From positions 1 through 64,000 of the forward strand of contig JAAYCK010000113.1 of assembly GCA_012729835.1 (NCBI GenBank): a stretch of 64,000 nt of DNA. Direction: 5' to 3'. This DNA is from Syntrophomonadaceae bacterium. GTDB taxonomy: Bacteria > Bacillota > Syntrophomonadia > Syntrophomonadales > Syntrophomonadaceae. The position numbers and the translations under genes are program-made. Below are positions 46,038-55,709 of this stretch, one piece after another. Position 1 is the first letter of the stretch. The number at the start of each line of letters is the position of its first letter. The notes below the pieces were generated by a model, which was given only the letters and a program-made list of their open reading frames with translations, did no database searches and was not told the DNA's origin.

Positions 46038-46151
46038 TCGCTACTCATCCTTTCTCCGGGCTGATGACAAGAGCGAATAGCTGCGTCATCGCCCTGCCGC
46101 TTTGTCCGCCATAGACTAATATAGCATAAAGCCTGGCAAGTTCCAAAGGCC

Positions 46152-46805
46152 TCAGCCCTGAGCAGCCTGTGCCGATTCCGCCTTTTGCCAGGCCAGGCGG
46201 ATGGAGTCCAGCATATATTCCCGGTCAATGGCGCGGTGTACGTAATCGAGCTTGTCCACGGGTATAATCAATAGTTCTGCCCCCTGGCTATAATCCTGGT
46301 AATTCGTCTGATAAAAGCGATTAAGTGTGTCCCAGTATTCCCGTTCAACTTCGACCTCATCCGGTCGCCCCCGCCGGTTGATGCGGCTTATAGCCTCATC
46401 GGTATCTACCTGCAGATAAACCAGCAGTTTGGGAGGCACTACGTGTTGGAGCAGGGTCTCCAGGAGGTTGTTGTAAACAGAAAACTCTTCAGGGCTGAGA
46501 TATCCATATTCCAGATACATGCGGGCAAATATTCGGTCCGAATATATGGAACGGTCCATCACGGCCCGTCCCACGCCCATGGCGTGCCGGTACTGCTTGA
46601 AACGATTGGTCAGAAAATTAGTCTGCATGGGGAAGGCCCATTTTTCGCGATCATAAAAAAACTTGTGCAAAAGCCGGTTCTCGTCTTCGAACATCTCATT
46701 AAAAGGCTGCAGATTAAAGGCCTCACAAATAATCCGAACCAGGCTGGATTTACCTACACCGGTCACCCCGTCCACAACTATCTCAACCCTCTTGGCTTCC
46801 TTCAC
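46152..46805 (-). CDS. Deoxynucleoside kinase (dGK/dCK family)
   Basis: A 217-residue P-loop kinase. Walker A is VDGVTGVGKSSLVR; the substrate/catalytic motif is MDRSIYSDRIFARM; the LID arginines lie in RINRRGRPDEVEVE. It phosphorylates deoxyadenosine or deoxyguanosine in nucleoside salvage; base preference is not shown. The start is supported by position of the first Met before the P-loop. Confidence 0.9.
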   Translation of the reverse strand: MKEAKRVEIVVDGVTGVGKSSLVRIICEAFNLQPFNEMFEDENRLLHKFFYDREKWAFPMQTNFLTNRFKQYRHAMGVGRAVMDRSIYSDRIFARMYLEYGYLSPEEFSVYNNLLETLLQHVVPPKLLVYLQVDTDEAISRINRRGRPDEVEVEREYWDTLNRFYQTNYQDYSQGAELLIIPVDKLDYVHRAIDREYMLDSIRLAWQKAESAQAAQG

Positions 46806-47219
46806 TGTATAAACCCCTTTCAGCTAAAGAACAGTAGATATAGAAAGATATTCGAGATAGTAGGCCAAAATCCTGTTTTGGGAAGAACAATAGACGCAGA
46901 TAACGCTGATTTTTATGAAGGACGCAGAATTGTTTGCAGAGGTGAAGAGTGAGGGGTTACTGTCATTGCGAGCGCAGCGCGGCAATCTTCTTCATGAGAT
47001 TTATAAAGTGTTTGGCGAGCAGCTGTGAAAGTGCAACAATATGAGGACGAGGTATGTCTGATTACTCAGTTCTGAGGTGAGACTGGTTTTATGTAGGGGC
47101 GGAGATTTTAGATTGCTTCGCTGCGCTCGCAATGACAATTAGTTGTTTCGTTAAAATCATTTTCTGCGTTAATCATAAAAATCAGCGTCCTTCTGCGTCT
47201 ATTGCGTTCCTCTTCCCCT
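46806..47219. repeat. Dispersed repeat cluster between kinase and spoVR
   Basis: About 410 nt with no gene. It contains GACGCAGATAACGCTGATTTTTATGAAGGACGCAG-type sequence twice (about 46891-46930; inverted about 47150-47210) and the GC-rich motif GTCATTGCGAGCGCAGCGCG at 46964-46983 with an inverted copy (CGCTGCGCTCGCAATGACA) at 47118-47140. The two ends of the block are thus roughly inverted copies. Confidence 0.7.
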
Positions 47220-48575
47220 CTACTCCCCGTCGGTCTCGAGGATCTGGAAGGTGTTGCGGACCATGGTGCGCAAACGCACCCGCGCTCCCCACAAACGGGC
47301 GATATACTTGATAGTCTGGTGCGCATAGTCCAGGAGCAGTTCGCGGCCATCCCACTCCTGCTCCAAGAGCAGGGTTCGCTCCCGGCCGCGCACCTCACTT
47401 ACCTTTATATTAGGTATACTCCTGATGCCGCTGCTGCCAGCCAGGGTATCCCGGATATACTTCCAGCCATCTTCATCAGCCACCTCACTGACAAAATAGT
47501 CCCGGCCCTTTTTCAGGTAGGAAAAAAGGTTGAGCTCGCGGCAAAGCTCCTGGTCAAGGTAGCAGCGCAGGAAAGAAGCATCGCGTTCTGATTCGCGGAC
47601 CTGCATGAGAAAACCTCGGCCATGTTCCCGTTCCAGCTTCTCAAATACCTTGAAGCCCAGGTGGTAGGGATTGATAGAACCTTCATGCGGAGAGAGCACC
47701 TGGTTATGCCGCTTGAGGAACTCCAACTGCATCTCCTGCGGCAGGTCCAGTTCATGAAGAATGCGATAATGCCAGAAGCTCGCCCAACCCTCGTTCATGA
47801 TCTTGGTCTCAATCTGGGGGAGAAAGTACAGGCTTTCTTCCCGGATCATACCAATAACATCACGTTCCCATTCCTCCAACTGTCCATGACGATAAATAAA
47901 GAGTAATATATCCTCTTCCGGTTCCAGGGGAATGCGATTCAGGTCAGGTGGCTCGCGTTTTATACGGGGTTCTAACAATGGATGCTCAAGTGCGCCCGGC
48001 TCAAACTGCTGTATGAGACTTTGTTTCTGCTCATCGGGGGTCAGGTGCCGCTCTCCAACGGTACGATATACCTGAAAACGCAGGGCGTGCGCCGCGTCTA
48101 GTATCCTTTCCACCCGCTGATATCCAATACTGGGATCCATGATATAATCGCCGATCCGCCGGGCGTGGGCCTTAAACATCTCCAGGCAGTTTTCCGCTCG
48201 AGTCCCCGCAGTAAACATCCGGTTGTTCTTAAAAAAATCATTGTGCCCATACACATGAGCCATGGTCAGCACCTGCAAAGGCAACGTGTTATCCTTCATC
48301 AGGTAGGCCAGACAGGGGTTGGAGTTTATGACCATCTCATAGGGAAGTCCGGTCAGGTTATAATGGTAGAAAGTCTTCTTGCGTTCATAGGATTTACCGA
48401 AGCTCCAGTGGCGGTAACGTACCGGCATGCCCATATAGGCCTCGCAAGCCAGCATATCTTCATAGGTGATGATCTCAAACTCCTGAGGATAACAGTTTAA
48501 GCCCATTTGGGCCGCAATCTCTTCGATCCGCTCGTTATAGGCCTGGAGTTCGCGAAGGGTGTAATCGCTTCCCAA
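47220..48575 (-). CDS. spoVR: SpoVR-family protein
   Basis: A 451-residue cytoplasmic protein with the SpoVR N-terminal domain: GLNCYPQEFEIITYEDM, GMPVRYRHWSFGKSYE, MVINSNPCLAYLM, and NEGWASFWHYRI. In Bacillus subtilis SpoVR affects spore cortex; in E. coli the homologue YcgB goes with YeaG/YeaH. The TTG start follows AGGGAGGGG and begins right after the yhbH stop, so it is the last gene of prkA-yhbH-spoVR (with a repeat-filled gap after prkA). Confidence 0.95.
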   Translation of the reverse strand: MGSDYTLRELQAYNERIEEIAAQMGLNCYPQEFEIITYEDMLACEAYMGMPVRYRHWSFGKSYERKKTFYHYNLTGLPYEMVINSNPCLAYLMKDNTLPLQVLTMAHVYGHNDFFKNNRMFTAGTRAENCLEMFKAHARRIGDYIMDPSIGYQRVERILDAAHALRFQVYRTVGERHLTPDEQKQSLIQQFEPGALEHPLLEPRIKREPPDLNRIPLEPEEDILLFIYRHGQLEEWERDVIGMIREESLYFLPQIETKIMNEGWASFWHYRILHELDLPQEMQLEFLKRHNQVLSPHEGSINPYHLGFKVFEKLEREHGRGFLMQVRESERDASFLRCYLDQELCRELNLFSYLKKGRDYFVSEVADEDGWKYIRDTLAGSSGIRSIPNIKVSEVRGRERTLLLEQEWDGRELLLDYAHQTIKYIARLWGARVRLRTMVRNTFQILETDGE

Positions 48576-48577
48576 CT

Positions 48578-49753
48578 CTACCCCTCCCTTTCCGCTACCT
48601 TGAGCAGTTGTTTGAAAGCCGGCCAGATGTCTTCTTTACCATCAATGGCAACAGAAACGAAATTATCTGCCTCGATTGCATCATCGAATTCATCGGACAT
48701 GCTGCGGTCCGGGCGCCAGTTGGAACGGATCTCACCATAACCGAAGAGATTGCACACCTTGCATAATTCATCTGCTTTGTTCAAAGCCGCTTCGATATCC
48801 TCCGGCCAGTTGTCCCCGTCACTAACGTGGAAGGCATAGACATTCCAAATCACCGGGCTGTAGCGTGCCCCGATGATCTGGAGGGCCAGGTCATAGCCGC
48901 TGCTGATCATGGTCCCGCCTGATTCGGCCCGGTGAAAGAAGTCATCCTCACTCACTTCCTTGGCGGTGGTGGTATGGTTAATAAAGACCAGATCGACATT
49001 TACGTAGCGATATACCACAAATTGATAGATCAGAAAAAAGAAGCTGCGGGCCAAGTATTTCTTGTTGAGATACATAGACCCGGAATTATCCATAATACAT
49101 ATGACCACGGCATTAGACTCCGCCCGGCGTTCTTCTTTGGTGCGCTGGTAGCGCAGATCCTCCTCGCAGAAGGGGAACCGGGCATCCTCATCATCCTCCT
49201 GCCCAAGTTCGCCCAAAGCACGCTGCATCCCTTTTCGGCGTTTTATGCGTTCCATCATGGAGCGTTTCCGGGCCAGGCGCGGTGGGATGCCCTTCTTCTG
49301 GATACCCCATCGTTTGGCATGGTGCTCACTCTCCAGCCAGGAATAGCGTTTGCGCTCCAGATAGGGCAGTTCCAGGTCTTCAAACAGATAATTGACCAGG
49401 TCTTCCAGGGTGATTTCAGTCTCGTAGATCTCGTCGCCCGGGCTGCTGCCGGCTCCATCCCCGCTGCCGGGACTGTTATGGCCCGGCACCGATGCTACCT
49501 TTTGCCCTCGTTTTTCATCACCCTGCCCGGTTGCAACACCCTCCTTGTTTTCCCCGTAAATAAACTGGTATTCCTTCAGGCCGCGGACCGGGATCTTGAT
49601 GATCTTGTCCTTGTTCTGCCCTATAATGCTCTCCTCGGCGATAATGCTGCCCAGGTTCTCCTTGATGCTCCGCTCCAGCAGCTGGCGGTGCCGACGCCGG
49701 TCTTCCGCACTCCGGTCCCGCCCACCATTATCTGTCTCCCGAAAAATGGCCAC
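48578..49753 (-). CDS. yhbH: YhbH/DUF444 sporulation-stress protein (VWA-like)
   Basis: A 391-residue protein of the DUF444 family. It has ARKRSMMERIKRRKG and the VWA-like motif VICIMDNSGSMYLNKK with DNSGS as metal-binding site; ISSGYDLALQII follows. The N-terminal third is charged and low in complexity. A partner of the PrkA kinase in stress and sporulation. The GTG start follows AGGAGGTG. SpoVR starts two bases after its stop, so they are co-translated. Confidence 0.93.
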   Translation of the reverse strand: MAIFRETDNGGRDRSAEDRRRHRQLLERSIKENLGSIIAEESIIGQNKDKIIKIPVRGLKEYQFIYGENKEGVATGQGDEKRGQKVASVPGHNSPGSGDGAGSSPGDEIYETEITLEDLVNYLFEDLELPYLERKRYSWLESEHHAKRWGIQKKGIPPRLARKRSMMERIKRRKGMQRALGELGQEDDEDARFPFCEEDLRYQRTKEERRAESNAVVICIMDNSGSMYLNKKYLARSFFFLIYQFVVYRYVNVDLVFINHTTTAKEVSEDDFFHRAESGGTMISSGYDLALQIIGARYSPVIWNVYAFHVSDGDNWPEDIEAALNKADELCKVCNLFGYGEIRSNWRPDRSMSDEFDDAIEADNFVSVAIDGKEDIWPAFKQLLKVAEREG

Positions 49754-50112
49754 AACCCGACACCTCCTCTTAAAGAAGCTGGTGGAAGGGGAACGAAATG
49801 GACGCAGATTACGCTGATCTTTTATGAATTACGCAGTTTTTATAAGTGGTTTATATATTCGCAGTATGAACGCAGCTCCAAGCCCGTCATTGCGAGCGCA
49901 GCGCGGCAATCTTAATCCTCCGTCTGTATCAGGGGAAGATTGCTTCGCTGCGCTCGCAAAGACAGGTACGCTAGTTTTCATAACCATGCCATACCAGCGA
50001 TTTTGCCTGTATTCTTGTAGACAATAAAAAAATTCTGCGTCAATCATACTTAGTCTGCGTTAATCTGCGTCCATTCCGTTCCCCCGTCTCCTTCTGCGTC
50101 TATTCGCTCGCC
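49754..50112. repeat. Dispersed repeat cluster between yhbH and prkA
   Basis: About 360 nt with no gene. ACGCAGATTACGCTGATCTTTTATGA occurs near 49801 and its inverse near 50055-50085. The GC-rich motif is present twice in opposite orientation (CATTGCGAGCGCAGCGCGGC at 49889-49908, and GATTGCTTCGCTGCGCTCGC at 49938-49957). Same architecture as 46806-47219, so the yhbH-spoVR pair is bracketed by two such blocks. Confidence 0.7.
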
Positions 50113-52038
50113 TTAGTCCTTCCACAAATTGTTGGCGGCATATTTCAGCACCACGTTGCAGCAGTGGTCGCAGTAGCCGTTGGCTTTCATTTCCTCTACC
50201 ATGGCGTTATATTTCTCGCTCTGCTCGCTGTCGCGGACCCGGGCCTGAGTGATGACTCTGGAGAGTTCACGCACCGAGGCCATCAGTTTTTTCTCGATGG
50301 CTTCCTTGAGCGGTTCATAACTCCCGTATTCTATTTTCTTTTGGCTACGCAGCAGTGAGAACATGTAGGCGGTTACATCGTGCCGAAAGCCCCGGGCAGC
50401 ACTGCCGGAAAGGCCTATTCCGGTCTCGATCGATTCCATAAATGCCTCGTCCGGGTCCAGTTCCTCGCCGGTATTGCGATCCTTAAGCCGCACCTTATTC
50501 ACATAGGCTTCAGCATGGTCCAGATAGTTGTTGAATAAGGTTTCCGCTTGCTCCCGGTAGCCGTAGATAAAGGCCCGGGTAATCTCCTTTTCCAGCAGGC
50601 GGTGATACTCCTTTTTAATGGTGTCCTGCAGATAGCCGAGCAGTCGTTTCTTCTCATCATCGCTGATATCTGCCGCCCTAACCGATCTGATCAGGGACTC
50701 CAATACCATGATGGGATTAATACAGTTATGCTCGGATTCAGACAGGGCATTATCGATGGCCTTCATTATAAACCGGGTGGATATGCCGGAAAAACCTTCC
50801 CGTCCCGCCTCATCCCGCAGTTCTCCGATGTCTACCCGGCGAGTTGAATCCTTCTGTACGATTTCTTCTCCGTTATAAATGCGCATCTTGGTAACTATGT
50901 CCACCTTATTGGAGGGGGATAGTCGGCTGACTACAGCAAACATAGAACCTACGTCGATGGTATGGGGAGCGATGTGAGCGGAAAATTTGCTCCGTTTCAA
51001 TATCTTCTGATAGATCTTGATCTCCTGGTCCAGCTCCAAACAATAGGGTACTTCTATCTTAACGATTCGATCCAGGATGGCCTCATTGGTGTAATCCGAT
51101 TTAAACTTATTCCATTCCGCTTCGTTGGAGTGAGCCAGTATTATACCATCAAAATAGATCATTGACCCTTTTCCGGGCGAGGGTATTGATTTTTCCTGGG
51201 TAGCGGTAAGGATGGTATGGAGGTATTCAACGTCATTCTTGAAGATCTCGATAAATTCGACGATACCACGATTGCCCGCATTAAAAGCCCCATTGAGCGA
51301 AAAGACCCGTGGATCATCTTCCGGGTATAGATCCATCTTGGAGATATCTACCGAACCCACCAGTACCGAGGCATCCTGGTTGTTGGGATCGACCGGCGGT
51401 ACCACGGCTATGCCCTGGCGGGCACGGATGGAGAAGCCCCGCTGGATGACCGGGAAGCGTTCATACTCACCGGCAAATTCATGTTCCAAGCGGTAGCTGC
51501 AAACCGGGCAGAGTTCTCCCTCGATACGGACTCCCAGCAGTTCTTCGAAGGCTGGCCTCAAAGCAACCGGCACCAGATGCAGGGGGTCTTCCCGCATGGG
51601 GCACCCCTCCAGGGCATATATGGAAGGGCCATTTTCCAGGGCCTGCTTTAAACTCTCCATCAGTGATGATTTACCGGAGCCTACCGGGCCTACCAGGTAC
51701 AGAACCTGGCGCGATTCCTCACCCCGCATGGCCGCTGAGTAAAAATATCGGACTATCTCCATGATGGTCTTATCTATCCCGTAGAAATCCTGATTAAAGA
51801 AACGGTATTTGCGTATGGTATCATTGCCGTATATCCGGCGCAGGCGCGGGTGATCCTCAGTTTTTATCACCTCAGCTCCTGGTTCCATGATGATACGATA
51901 CATCCGTTCATGGGCCAATACTGAACATTCCGGATGCTGGCGCAGGATCTCCAGGTATTCCATAAAACTGCCCATAAAACGGGTCGGCGTTCGCTGGGCT
52001 CTATCTTCATTGATCAATTGACGGATCATCTGCTCCAT
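50113..52038 (-). CDS. prkA: PrkA serine protein kinase / AAA protein
   Basis: A 641-residue protein. The AAA module has Walker A LVGPVGSGKSSLMESL and a PrkA-specific cysteine pair CPVCSYRLEHEF; sensor region MIYFDGIILAHSNEAEW follows. The C-terminal domain (about 400-620) resembles protein kinases in PrkA. It is needed for sporulation or stress responses and works with YhbH and SpoVR. ATG 52038, with GGGAGGAG upstream, is preferred; the ORF-track start at 52074 is upstream of that site. Confidence 0.95.
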   Translation of the reverse strand: MEQMIRQLINEDRAQRTPTRFMGSFMEYLEILRQHPECSVLAHERMYRIIMEPGAEVIKTEDHPRLRRIYGNDTIRKYRFFNQDFYGIDKTIMEIVRYFYSAAMRGEESRQVLYLVGPVGSGKSSLMESLKQALENGPSIYALEGCPMREDPLHLVPVALRPAFEELLGVRIEGELCPVCSYRLEHEFAGEYERFPVIQRGFSIRARQGIAVVPPVDPNNQDASVLVGSVDISKMDLYPEDDPRVFSLNGAFNAGNRGIVEFIEIFKNDVEYLHTILTATQEKSIPSPGKGSMIYFDGIILAHSNEAEWNKFKSDYTNEAILDRIVKIEVPYCLELDQEIKIYQKILKRSKFSAHIAPHTIDVGSMFAVVSRLSPSNKVDIVTKMRIYNGEEIVQKDSTRRVDIGELRDEAGREGFSGISTRFIMKAIDNALSESEHNCINPIMVLESLIRSVRAADISDDEKKRLLGYLQDTIKKEYHRLLEKEITRAFIYGYREQAETLFNNYLDHAEAYVNKVRLKDRNTGEELDPDEAFMESIETGIGLSGSAARGFRHDVTAYMFSLLRSQKKIEYGSYEPLKEAIEKKLMASVRELSRVITQARVRDSEQSEKYNAMVEEMKANGYCDHCCNVVLKYAANNLWKD

Positions 52039-52244
52039 AGTTTCACTCCTCCCGCATAATCGCTGCAGAGTCATATTAGATTCTATGGCAGTCTTTATAA
52101 TATATGCTCACAAACACCGCGAGAATATCGTAAGCAAAGAGGGAAAAGTCAAACGATATTGCGGCAAATTTCACAAAAAAAGGTATTTTCGATATTTATA
52201 GCGAAAATATGCTGTAATAAAAACTTGAGGCGGTGAGATTCGCG

Positions 52245-53717
52245 ATGTCAGATCAGAACGGCACCACCTGCTCAGAACCGGGAACCTCAATACCGGAAAA
52301 CATTCAGTATGAGCTGCTACTCAGGTCAGCCCTGGCTCAGCTCTACGAACCTCTGGTACAGCCTGATGCCAGCATAGAAGTAATCTCCCATCTTATTCTG
52401 CACTGCTGTAAGATAATAAGCGGAAGCCAGAACGGAATGATCGCCACCATCAACCCGAACGGCTGTATAGTAGCTCAGGCTCAGGACCTCAACAATTCCA
52501 TCCCCTTGGCAACCCTGATTGACGGGGATAAACTTACTATCTGCCCTAACCACGACAAGGATGTTTATGATGGTTTGCTGGGTTATTCGGTTAAATTCAA
52601 CGCACCGCTGCTATCAAATGATCCGGATAAACACCCGGTTTGGCGAGAGCTGCCCGCTGATTATGTACCCATATGCAACATCGTCTCCGTTCCCGTGGTT
52701 ATCGGCGCGGAGATAGCCGGACTTGTTTTATTAGCCAATTCCAGACGCGCTTACTCCGATCTGGATGTGGACGGAGCCGAGAGAATTGCTAAGTTCTTTT
52801 CCCTGGCCATACAACGCCGACGCTGGGAGTCAGCTCTACGCGAATCACAGGCTAATCTGCAGGCTTTGATAAACAACACTAGCGACCTGATTTGGGCCTT
52901 GGACAAGAACCTGCGGATCATCGCGGCCAACCAGAGTATAAAGACTTTCTTTAAGGATTTCTATCAGGTGAACCTGGAGGTGGGCCAGCGTATCCTGGAA
53001 TTGCTGCCGCCCCCCGATCGCAGGACCTGGGAAGACCTGTATCAGAGGGCCTTAGCAGGAAATATGGTAAATGAAGAACAAGCATATCAGGCGGGCCACC
53101 GACACTTATACCTGGATATTACCCTGCAGTCCATCACTAATCAGGGACAAATTACTGGAATCAGCGGCTTCGCTCGTGATATTACCCATCATAAACTGGC
53201 GGAAGAACAACTGAGGCTCTATGCCGCCACCGATGTCATGACCGGGGTTTTAAACCGACGTACAGGTCTGGCTGTATTGGAGACCCAATTGCAGCTATGC
53301 AAGCGCAACAATGCCCAGCTCACGGTATGCTTCGTCGACCTGAATGATTTAAAGGGGGTTAATGACCACTTCGGTCATGCCGAAGGCGATGCCTATATCA
53401 TGCTGGTCACTCAGGCCATGAAAGCGAATATACGTGATATGGATACGGTCTGCCGCATGGGCGGCGACGAGTTCCTTATCATCTTCCCCCAGTGCGGACG
53501 AGCCGATGCCGAAGCCATCTACGGGCGTATCGACGAAGAACTCCAGGAATATAACCGGCAAAATAGAAAGCCTTATATAGTTTCCATCAGCCACGGCACT
53601 GCTCAGATCGAAACCGATAACCCAGTCACAGCAGAGGACTTGGTGAGCCTGGCCGATAGCCGAATGTACGAAGAAAAACGTATATATAAAGAGAACCTGG
53701 CCAAACAGAAGCAGTAG
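52245..53717 (+). CDS. GAF-PAS-GGDEF diguanylate cyclase
   Basis: A 490-residue cytoplasmic protein: GAF domain (about 25-195; ICNIVSVPVVIGAEIAGLVLL), PAS domain (about 205-325; LQALINNTSDLIWALDKNL), then GGDEF (about 330-485) with CRMGGDEFLIIF, the active motif. It makes c-di-GMP in response to an unknown small ligand or redox signal. ATG 52245 is preferred; the ORF-track GTG at 52233 abuts the GAGGCGG site. Confidence 0.9.
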   Translation: MSDQNGTTCSEPGTSIPENIQYELLLRSALAQLYEPLVQPDASIEVISHLILHCCKIISGSQNGMIATINPNGCIVAQAQDLNNSIPLATLIDGDKLTICPNHDKDVYDGLLGYSVKFNAPLLSNDPDKHPVWRELPADYVPICNIVSVPVVIGAEIAGLVLLANSRRAYSDLDVDGAERIAKFFSLAIQRRRWESALRESQANLQALINNTSDLIWALDKNLRIIAANQSIKTFFKDFYQVNLEVGQRILELLPPPDRRTWEDLYQRALAGNMVNEEQAYQAGHRHLYLDITLQSITNQGQITGISGFARDITHHKLAEEQLRLYAATDVMTGVLNRRTGLAVLETQLQLCKRNNAQLTVCFVDLNDLKGVNDHFGHAEGDAYIMLVTQAMKANIRDMDTVCRMGGDEFLIIFPQCGRADAEAIYGRIDEELQEYNRQNRKPYIVSISHGTAQIETDNPVTAEDLVSLADSRMYEEKRIYKENLAKQKQ

Positions 53718-53742
53718 TCCCGTTACGTAGGTGCAGCACACA

Positions 53743-53775
53743 GACAAGGCATAGGGCCGGTCCCTATGCCTTGCT
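53743..53775 (+). terminator. Hairpin after GAF-PAS-GGDEF gene
   Basis: A 12-bp stem CAAGGCATAGGG / CCCTATGCCTTG with a five-base loop, followed by CTTGAATATTC. Strong stem, weak T-tract. Confidence 0.65.
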
Positions 53776-53830
53776 TGAATATTCTTCATGTGTTTTATTT
53801 TCCTCTTTTGGTTGATCTGGTTTTTCCCAT

Positions 53831-53862
53831 AAGAAAACCCGGGGCTTGGCCCCGGGTTCTGG
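53831..53862 (-). terminator. Terminator after etfA
   Basis: AACCCGGGG / CCCCGGGTT stem with a five-base loop; on the minus strand it is followed by TTCTTATGGG. About 20 nt after the etfA stop. Confidence 0.8.
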
Positions 53863-53880
53863 ATGCAATTTTTATAGATT

Positions 53881-54801
53881 TTACAGGCTGGAGTTCATCT
53901 CCTTGATCACATCATGCATATCTGCGGTCAGGATGTAATCGGCCATGCCGTTGATGGTAGCGTTCTCGTCACTGTTGACGGCTACGATCACTTTGGCGTC
54001 GCGGATACCCACGGTGAACTGGACCTGACCGGAGATGCCCAGTATGATAGCCAGTTCCGGTTTGCATTTCTTGCCGGAGAGGCCGACGATGCGCTCCTCG
54101 GACAGCCATTTCTTATCGGTGGCTACCGGCTTGGAACAAGCTACTTCACCGCCAAGTTTCTTCGCCAGGGCTTCTACCGCCGGCAGGTCATCCTTGCTGT
54201 TCAGACCCTGTCCTACCACCACCAGGGCTTCAGCGGCTTCGATGTCTACGGAATCGCCGCCCCGGGTCTTGGTTTCAATAAGCTTGACCGCAGAAGCCTT
54301 GACATCTACTGTCATGGCATTCACACTGCCGGAACCTGCTCCGGGAGCATCAAAGGTCTTGGGCCGAATGGCGATTATCTTCTTATCAGAAGCGATGTAT
54401 TGGGTGGCCACGGTGGCACCGCCCAATGCATTGCGCTGGCATTCGATCTTGTCTCCGTTAGCCTTGATGGCGCTGATGTCGGTGAGACATCCGGCATCCA
54501 GTATAGCGGCCAGGCGACCGGCTGCTTCCTTGCCCCGACGGTCGGAAGATAACAGAATAGTGTCGGCTCCCAGTTGGGCTGCTACCTGTCCCAGAGCCGA
54601 AGCCACTGCGGCCACATCAGCCAGGGAGATAGCATCATTATTTATCAGTAAAACCTCGGCGCCGGCTGCTGCCAGGGCGTTGGCCTGGGCCTCGTCATTG
54701 ATGCAAACTGCCTTTACGGCTGCCGCGCCGACAGATTTAGCCGCAGTGATCAGTTCCAGGGCTTGCTTTTCTTTACTGCTGTATATCATGAATGTTGCCA
54801 T
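53881..54801 (-). CDS. etfA: Electron transfer flavoprotein alpha subunit (FixB type)
   Basis: A 306-residue ETF alpha. The C-terminal FAD domain has GISGQVQFTVGIRDAK, VIVAVNSDENATIN and ADYILTADMHDVI; the N-terminal domain has GADTILLSSDRRGKEAAG. With EtfB it carries electrons from the acyl-CoA dehydrogenase encoded upstream to FixC/FixX. Start at ATG 54801 preferred over GTG 54810, which is three bases from GGGAGG. It immediately follows etfB. Confidence 0.93.
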   Translation of the reverse strand: MATFMIYSSKEKQALELITAAKSVGAAAVKAVCINDEAQANALAAAGAEVLLINNDAISLADVAAVASALGQVAAQLGADTILLSSDRRGKEAAGRLAAILDAGCLTDISAIKANGDKIECQRNALGGATVATQYIASDKKIIAIRPKTFDAPGAGSGSVNAMTVDVKASAVKLIETKTRGGDSVDIEAAEALVVVGQGLNSKDDLPAVEALAKKLGGEVACSKPVATDKKWLSEERIVGLSGKKCKPELAIILGISGQVQFTVGIRDAKVIVAVNSDENATINGMADYILTADMHDVIKEMNSSL

Positions 54802-54810
54802 CGTTTTCAC

Positions 54811-55566
54811 CTACCTCCCTATTACGCCTTCAGTGGTCAGAGACTGTATCAGTTCCGCCACGGATTTGACGACGATGCGTTTGCGCTCGGTCTCCGGAGC
54901 CAGATTGGATACGGTTACCACCGATGCTGCTGGCGGGATCTTCACCCCTACTTCATCCAGTTCCAGGACCTCTTTCGGCTTCTTGCCGGCTTTGAGGATC
55001 TGGGTTACCGAAGGAATGCGGGCTTCATTTATATCAGATAATACCGTTACTACGGCGGGAAGGGTCACTTCCACGATTTCTGTGCAATCCTCCAGGGAAC
55101 GGGTGACTAGCGCCTTGTCTCCCTTAAGTTCAAGAGCACTGGCATAGGCAACCTGGGGCAGACCCAGTAATTCAGCTACGCGGGAACCTACCTGCCCTGA
55201 ATAGTTGTCGCCGGAGCCCTCACCAAACAGGATCAGACCGACATCATCGATCTTCTTTACGGCTGCAGCCAGGACTTGGGCAACGACCCCGCTCTCGGCT
55301 CCATTCAGTTTATCATCCAGGACCAGGAAAGCCTCGTCGGCGCCTGCCGCCAGAGCTTCCTTGATTGTGTCCTCTACATCCTCATTACCTGCGGACAGCG
55401 CTATTACATTAGCGTCCCCACTCTCCTTGATGGCTACTGCTGCTTCCAGGGCATTCTTATCGATATTACCCAGCACCAGTGGCACATCGGTGAAAACCGG
55501 TTCGCGATTCCGGATGCGAACCTGCTGCAGATCCGGTACCTGCTTCATCGCTACCACAATATTCAT
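54811..55566 (-). CDS. etfB: Electron transfer flavoprotein beta subunit (FixA type)
   Basis: A 251-residue ETF beta. It begins NIVVAMKQVPDLQQVRI and has GNIDKNALEAAVAIKES, then LILFGEGSGDNYSGQVGSRVAELLGLP. The IPSVTQILKAGKKP segment holds the AMP/FAD site. Together with FixC and FixX next to it, this suggests an ETF of the FixABCX group, which can split electron pairs between ferredoxin and quinone. Separated from fixX by a 143-nt repeat-containing gap. Confidence 0.93.
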   Translation of the reverse strand: MNIVVAMKQVPDLQQVRIRNREPVFTDVPLVLGNIDKNALEAAVAIKESGDANVIALSAGNEDVEDTIKEALAAGADEAFLVLDDKLNGAESGVVAQVLAAAVKKIDDVGLILFGEGSGDNYSGQVGSRVAELLGLPQVAYASALELKGDKALVTRSLEDCTEIVEVTLPAVVTVLSDINEARIPSVTQILKAGKKPKEVLELDEVGVKIPPAASVVTVSNLAPETERKRIVVKSVAELIQSLTTEGVIGR

Positions 55567-55709
55567 CCACTATACCCCCCTCGGTTGAAATTTTTAATTC
55601 TTAATTTTTAAATTTTAATTTATGCCATACCATTATTAAAAATAATCGGTGTTCATCCGTGTCTGCCACAAGGCATCTGTGTGTATCTGTGGTTAATTAA
55701 TCCCTCGTC
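55567..55709. repeat. AT-rich and CTGTGT-type repeats between fixX and etfB
   Basis: TTTTTAATTCTTAATTTTTAA-like sequence (55588-55620), then degenerate units of GTGTTCATCCGTGTCTG type (55645-55690). Same families as at 61-110 and 38400-38455. They sit inside what is otherwise an operon. Confidence 0.6.

Noticed and set aside
48932-49915. 327-codon plus-strand ORF opposite yhbH
   Set aside because: Shadow of yhbH; runs on into the repeat block and shows no domain.
54035-55147. 370-codon plus-strand ORF opposite etfA/etfB
   Set aside because: Shadow frame spanning two real genes on the other strand; Ser/Arg/Ala-rich composition typical of antisense frames.
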